Positions 11,359 to 13,768 of a DNA stretch of 13,768 nucleotides are shown piece after piece (the first letter of the stretch is position 1; every line of letters begins with the position of its first letter). Position numbers and translations under genes: made by a program. The notes beneath the pieces are model-generated. The model had not been told where the DNA came from and searched no databases. It saw only the letters and a list, made by a program, of their open reading frames with translations. The stretch comes from Gammaproteobacteria bacterium (lineage in GTDB: Bacteria > Pseudomonadota > Gammaproteobacteria > Chromatiales > Chromatiaceae): assembly GCA_024277555.1 (NCBI GenBank), contig JAJRUY010000018.1:1-13768 (forward strand), read 5' to 3'.

Positions 11359-13768
11359 TCAAATTAACCCGACAGGCTCCTGGTGCCGGGTTAATAGTTG
11401 CTGCCAGGCCTGCTGCACCTGTTGCCGCTCCTGCCGCAATCTTTCCCGGCCAACCAGCCCTGTCTGTTCCTGCAAGGCCAGACGATGGTATACATCACGG
11501 AAACGCTGGTAGGCAAGAACCAGGGATTCTCCCTGGGCGGCGGGGATCAGCCCCGCTTCCACCAGGGCTTCCAGCAAGCGGATGTTGTCGGTCCATGCAG
11601 TCAGCGCCGGGACTTCCCGCGCCCACCTCAGAACCGCATATTGAACCATAAACTCGATATCAGTGATACCGCCTTTCCCCTGCTTGATATCAAATTTTTC
11701 CGTGTTGCTTTTGTCCAGGCTGGCGCGCATTTTTTCCCGCATTTCCCGCACTTCCCGGCGCAGTTTTTCGGCATCGCACTGCCGGCTCAGCACCTGCTTG
11801 CGCACGTTGCCGAATTTTTCGGCCAGGGCTGCATCTCCGGCCACAACCCGCGCCCGCACCAAGGCCTGATGCTCCCAGGTCCAGGCGCGTTCCAGCTGAT
11901 ATTTTTCAAATCCCTTCAGCGAACTGACCAGCAAGCCGGAATCCCCATTGGGACGCAAGCGCATATCCACTTCATACAGTATTCCCGAGGGCGTCCGAGT
12001 GTTGAGCAGATGTACCATGCGCTGCCCGAGGCGCGCATAGAAAACATCATTGGGCACCCGTTTCTCGCCGCTGGTCATGGCTGAGTGGGGATAATCGGCA
12101 TGAAGAAACACCAGATCCAGATCTGAACCATAGCCCAGTTCCAGCCCCCCAAGTTTGCCGTAACCTACAACAGCAAAACCTGTGCCATCCACCCCTTCCG
12201 GGTGACCATGGCGCTCCAGCAGATACTCCCAGGCAAGCCGCAACACATACTCCAGCACCACTTCTGCGATTTCCGTCAAATAGTCGCTGACCACCATCAG
12301 CGGGATGGCGCCGGTGATGTCCGCCGCCGCAGTGCGCAGGCGATTGCCCGCGGCAAACTGGCGCAGGCGCTCCATTTGCTGCTCCAGGTCGTGGGCATCG
12401 ATGCTGGCGAGCAGGGCATCCAACTCGCTGTGCAGTGCTTCCCTGCGCAGGGGCGCATACAGCTGGCGGGGATCCAGGAGTTCATCCAGCAGCACCGGAT
12501 AACGCACCAGACGGCCGATTACCCAGCGACTTTCACTGCCCAGGCGCACCAACTGCTGCAGTACCTGGGGGTTTTCCAGCAACAGATCCAGATAGGCGGT
12601 GCGGCGCACGATGGCCTGGAGCAGCTCCAGCAGCAGTTCCAGGGTGGCGCAAGGCTGCGCCACCCTGGCAATATTCTCGAGCAACTGCGGCATGAGCTGA
12701 TCCAGTTTCTGCCGAGCCGCTCCCGACAGGGTGCGGCAGGCGGGGGTTTGCCGAAAAGCCCGCAGCTGCCGGATAACATCCCAGGCCACATCGAAACCGG
12801 CCTCCGCCAGCAGCCTTGCCGCCTGGCTTTCATCATCGAGCAACCAGGCTTTCTCCAGGGGATGTTGCTGGTCATTGGCGTCTGCGAAAACCTGGGAAAA
12901 CTGCCGTTCCACCAGCTGGCGATGAGCATTCAGCACAGACAGAAACTCTCCCCGGGAAGCGTATCCCATGCTCTGCGCCAGACGCAATTGCCCCTCCGCA
13001 TCTGCGGGCAGCAGATGGGTCTGCTCATCCTTCCAGGCCTGCAGGCGGTTTTCCACCAGGCGCAGAAATTCATAAGCCCGGATCAATTGGGTTACAACCT
13101 CTGCTTCCATCAACTGCTTCTGTTGCAACTGCCGCAACACCTGCAAAATCGGGCGGATTTGCAGATCCCGGTTCCGGCCACCATATACAAGCTGGAAGGA
13201 CTGGCCGATGAATTCGATTTCCCGGATTCCCCCTCGCCCCAACTTGATGTTTGCATCCATGCCCCGGTGATACATTTCCGCCTGGATGCGGCGCTTCATG
13301 TCGCGAATGGCGTCGATGGAGCCAAAATCAATATAGCGCCGATAGACAAAGGGACGCAGAATGCCCAGCAGCTGCTCCTGATACACCGCCTCTCCGGTTA
13401 TGGCTCGCGCCTTGATCATGGCGTAGCGCTCCCACTCCCGGGCCTGGGAGGCATAGTAGGTTTCCATGGCATTGAAGCTCAGCGCCAGCGGGCCCGCCTC
13501 ACCAAAGGGGCGCAGGCGCATGTCGACCCGGAACACGAAGCCATCTTCTGTCTGTTTGCCCAGCACATTGATCAGCTGCCGCCCCAGGCGGGTAAAGAAC
13601 TGCTCATTGCTCAGGGGGCGGCGCCCGTCTGTTTCCCCATGCGCGGGGAAGGTGAACAGAAGATCGATATCCGAGGACAGGTTCAGCTCCCTGGCGCCCA
13701 GCTTGCCCATGCCCAGCACCACCATGGTCTGTTCCTGGCCCGCTGCATCCCGGGGCATACCCCATTGC
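11359..13768 (-). CDS. glnE: glutamine synthetase adenylyltransferase/deadenylase GlnE (5' end outside window)
   Basis: The C-terminal approximately 800 residues of a bifunctional enzyme that adds and removes AMP on glutamine synthetase, controlled by PII proteins and glutamine. Full-length GlnE is about 950 residues, so roughly the first 150 are missing. The frame stays open to the window edge, and the Met codon at 13758 is internal, not the start. The first nucleotidyltransferase domain (adenylyl-removing) shows GMGKLGARELNLSSDIDLLF (13644-13713) and RVDMRLRPFGEAGPL. The second (adenylylating) shows GYGKLGGLELGYGSDLDLVF (around 12105-12165) and EVDMRLRPNGDSGLL. Both keep the paired Asp residues, so both activities should be intact. 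It lies directly upstream of ilvE on the same strand. Confidence 0.97.
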   Translation of the reverse strand, partial: QWGMPRDAAGQEQTMVVLGMGKLGARELNLSSDIDLLFTFPAHGETDGRRPLSNEQFFTRLGRQLINVLGKQTEDGFVFRVDMRLRPFGEAGPLALSFNAMETYYASQAREWERYAMIKARAITGEAVYQEQLLGILRPFVYRRYIDFGSIDAIRDMKRRIQAEMYHRGMDANIKLGRGGIREIEFIGQSFQLVYGGRNRDLQIRPILQVLRQLQQKQLMEAEVVTQLIRAYEFLRLVENRLQAWKDEQTHLLPADAEGQLRLAQSMGYASRGEFLSVLNAHRQLVERQFSQVFADANDQQHPLEKAWLLDDESQAARLLAEAGFDVAWDVIRQLRAFRQTPACRTLSGAARQKLDQLMPQLLENIARVAQPCATLELLLELLQAIVRRTAYLDLLLENPQVLQQLVRLGSESRWVIGRLVRYPVLLDELLDPRQLYAPLRREALHSELDALLASIDAHDLEQQMERLRQFAAGNRLRTAAADITGAIPLMVVSDYLTEIAEVVLEYVLRLAWEYLLERHGHPEGVDGTGFAVVGYGKLGGLELGYGSDLDLVFLHADYPHSAMTSGEKRVPNDVFYARLGQRMVHLLNTRTPSGILYEVDMRLRPNGDSGLLVSSLKGFEKYQLERAWTWEHQALVRARVVAGDAALAEKFGNVRKQVLSRQCDAEKLRREVREMREKMRASLDKSNTEKFDIKQGKGGITDIEFMVQYAVLRWAREVPALTAWTDNIRLLEALVEAGLIPAAQGESLVLAYQRFRDVYHRLALQEQTGLVGRERLRQERQQVQQAWQQLLTRHQEPVGLI
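11364..11394 (-). promoter_or_regulatory. inverted repeat at the glnE-ilvE junction
   Basis: A perfect 8-bp stem, TTAACCCG (11364-11371) with CGGGTTAA (11387-11394), encloses 15 bases at the very end of glnE coding sequence. On the minus strand it is followed by TTTGATAAC and then, within about 10 bases, the ilvE GGAG site. It could be a leaky terminator, an RNA-processing site or a stabiliser of one transcript segment. The T-run is too poor to call it a firm terminator. Confidence 0.4.

Noticed and set aside
11398..12084. A 228-codon plus-strand open frame opposite glnE
   Set aside because: Antisense shadow of the conserved adenylyltransferase domain, with low-complexity composition.
1..13768. 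CRISPR array, tRNA/rRNA, insertion sequence or phage attachment site
   Set aside because: No regularly spaced repeats, cloverleaf-like segments, transposase or integrase frames, or flanking direct repeats were seen on reading both strands.

Overview
The window looks like chromosomal DNA of a moderately GC-rich gammaproteobacterium. It carries a close OmpR/EnvZ pair and a gene order glnE-ilvE-waaF-waaC-waaG-waaP on one strand, which resembles the LPS-core locus of Pseudomonas and related groups. LPS implies a Gram-negative envelope. I cannot name a genus from the sequence alone.

Left part (1-1966, minus strand): a run of small exported or membrane-anchored proteins. In transcription order these are an unrecognised secreted protein with a K/P-rich linker and an Arg/Gly-rich tail (1637-1966), a secreted ferritin-like DUF2202 protein also ending in an Arg/Gly-rich tail (789-1472), a membrane-anchored class II (cytochrome c'-like) haem protein (99-593), and the first 15 codons of another signal-peptide protein that runs off the left edge. 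The spaces between them hold clear inverted repeats. The most striking are two mutually exclusive hairpins that end one base before the annotated cytochrome start codon. The group looks like a periplasmic metal or redox module, but that is inference.

Middle (1967-4867): a gene-poor gap of about 390 bp, then ompR-envZ on the plus strand, with a 1-base TGATG overlap. These encode an osmotic/envelope two-component system. envZ overlaps the 3' end of a convergent small periplasmic protein gene (4402-4719), whose 5' leader holds a long hairpin beside its ribosome-binding site.

Right part (4868-13768, minus strand): one tightly packed probable transcription unit. It runs from glnE (glutamine synthetase adenylyltransferase, cut by the right edge) through ilvE, a small CHCC zinc-finger gene, waaF, cysC, waaC, waaG and waaP to a second WaaP/InaA-family gene. 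The waa genes add the two inner-core heptoses (WaaC, WaaF), the first core glucose (WaaG) and core phosphate (WaaP). The last gene is a kinase-like paralogue whose HRD-type catalytic Asp position is Ser. A full APS kinase gene (cysC) lies between the two heptosyltransferase genes and is the least expected member. Junctions of ATGA, TGAATG or short overlaps suggest coupled translation.

I found no tRNA, rRNA, CRISPR array, insertion sequence or phage gene.
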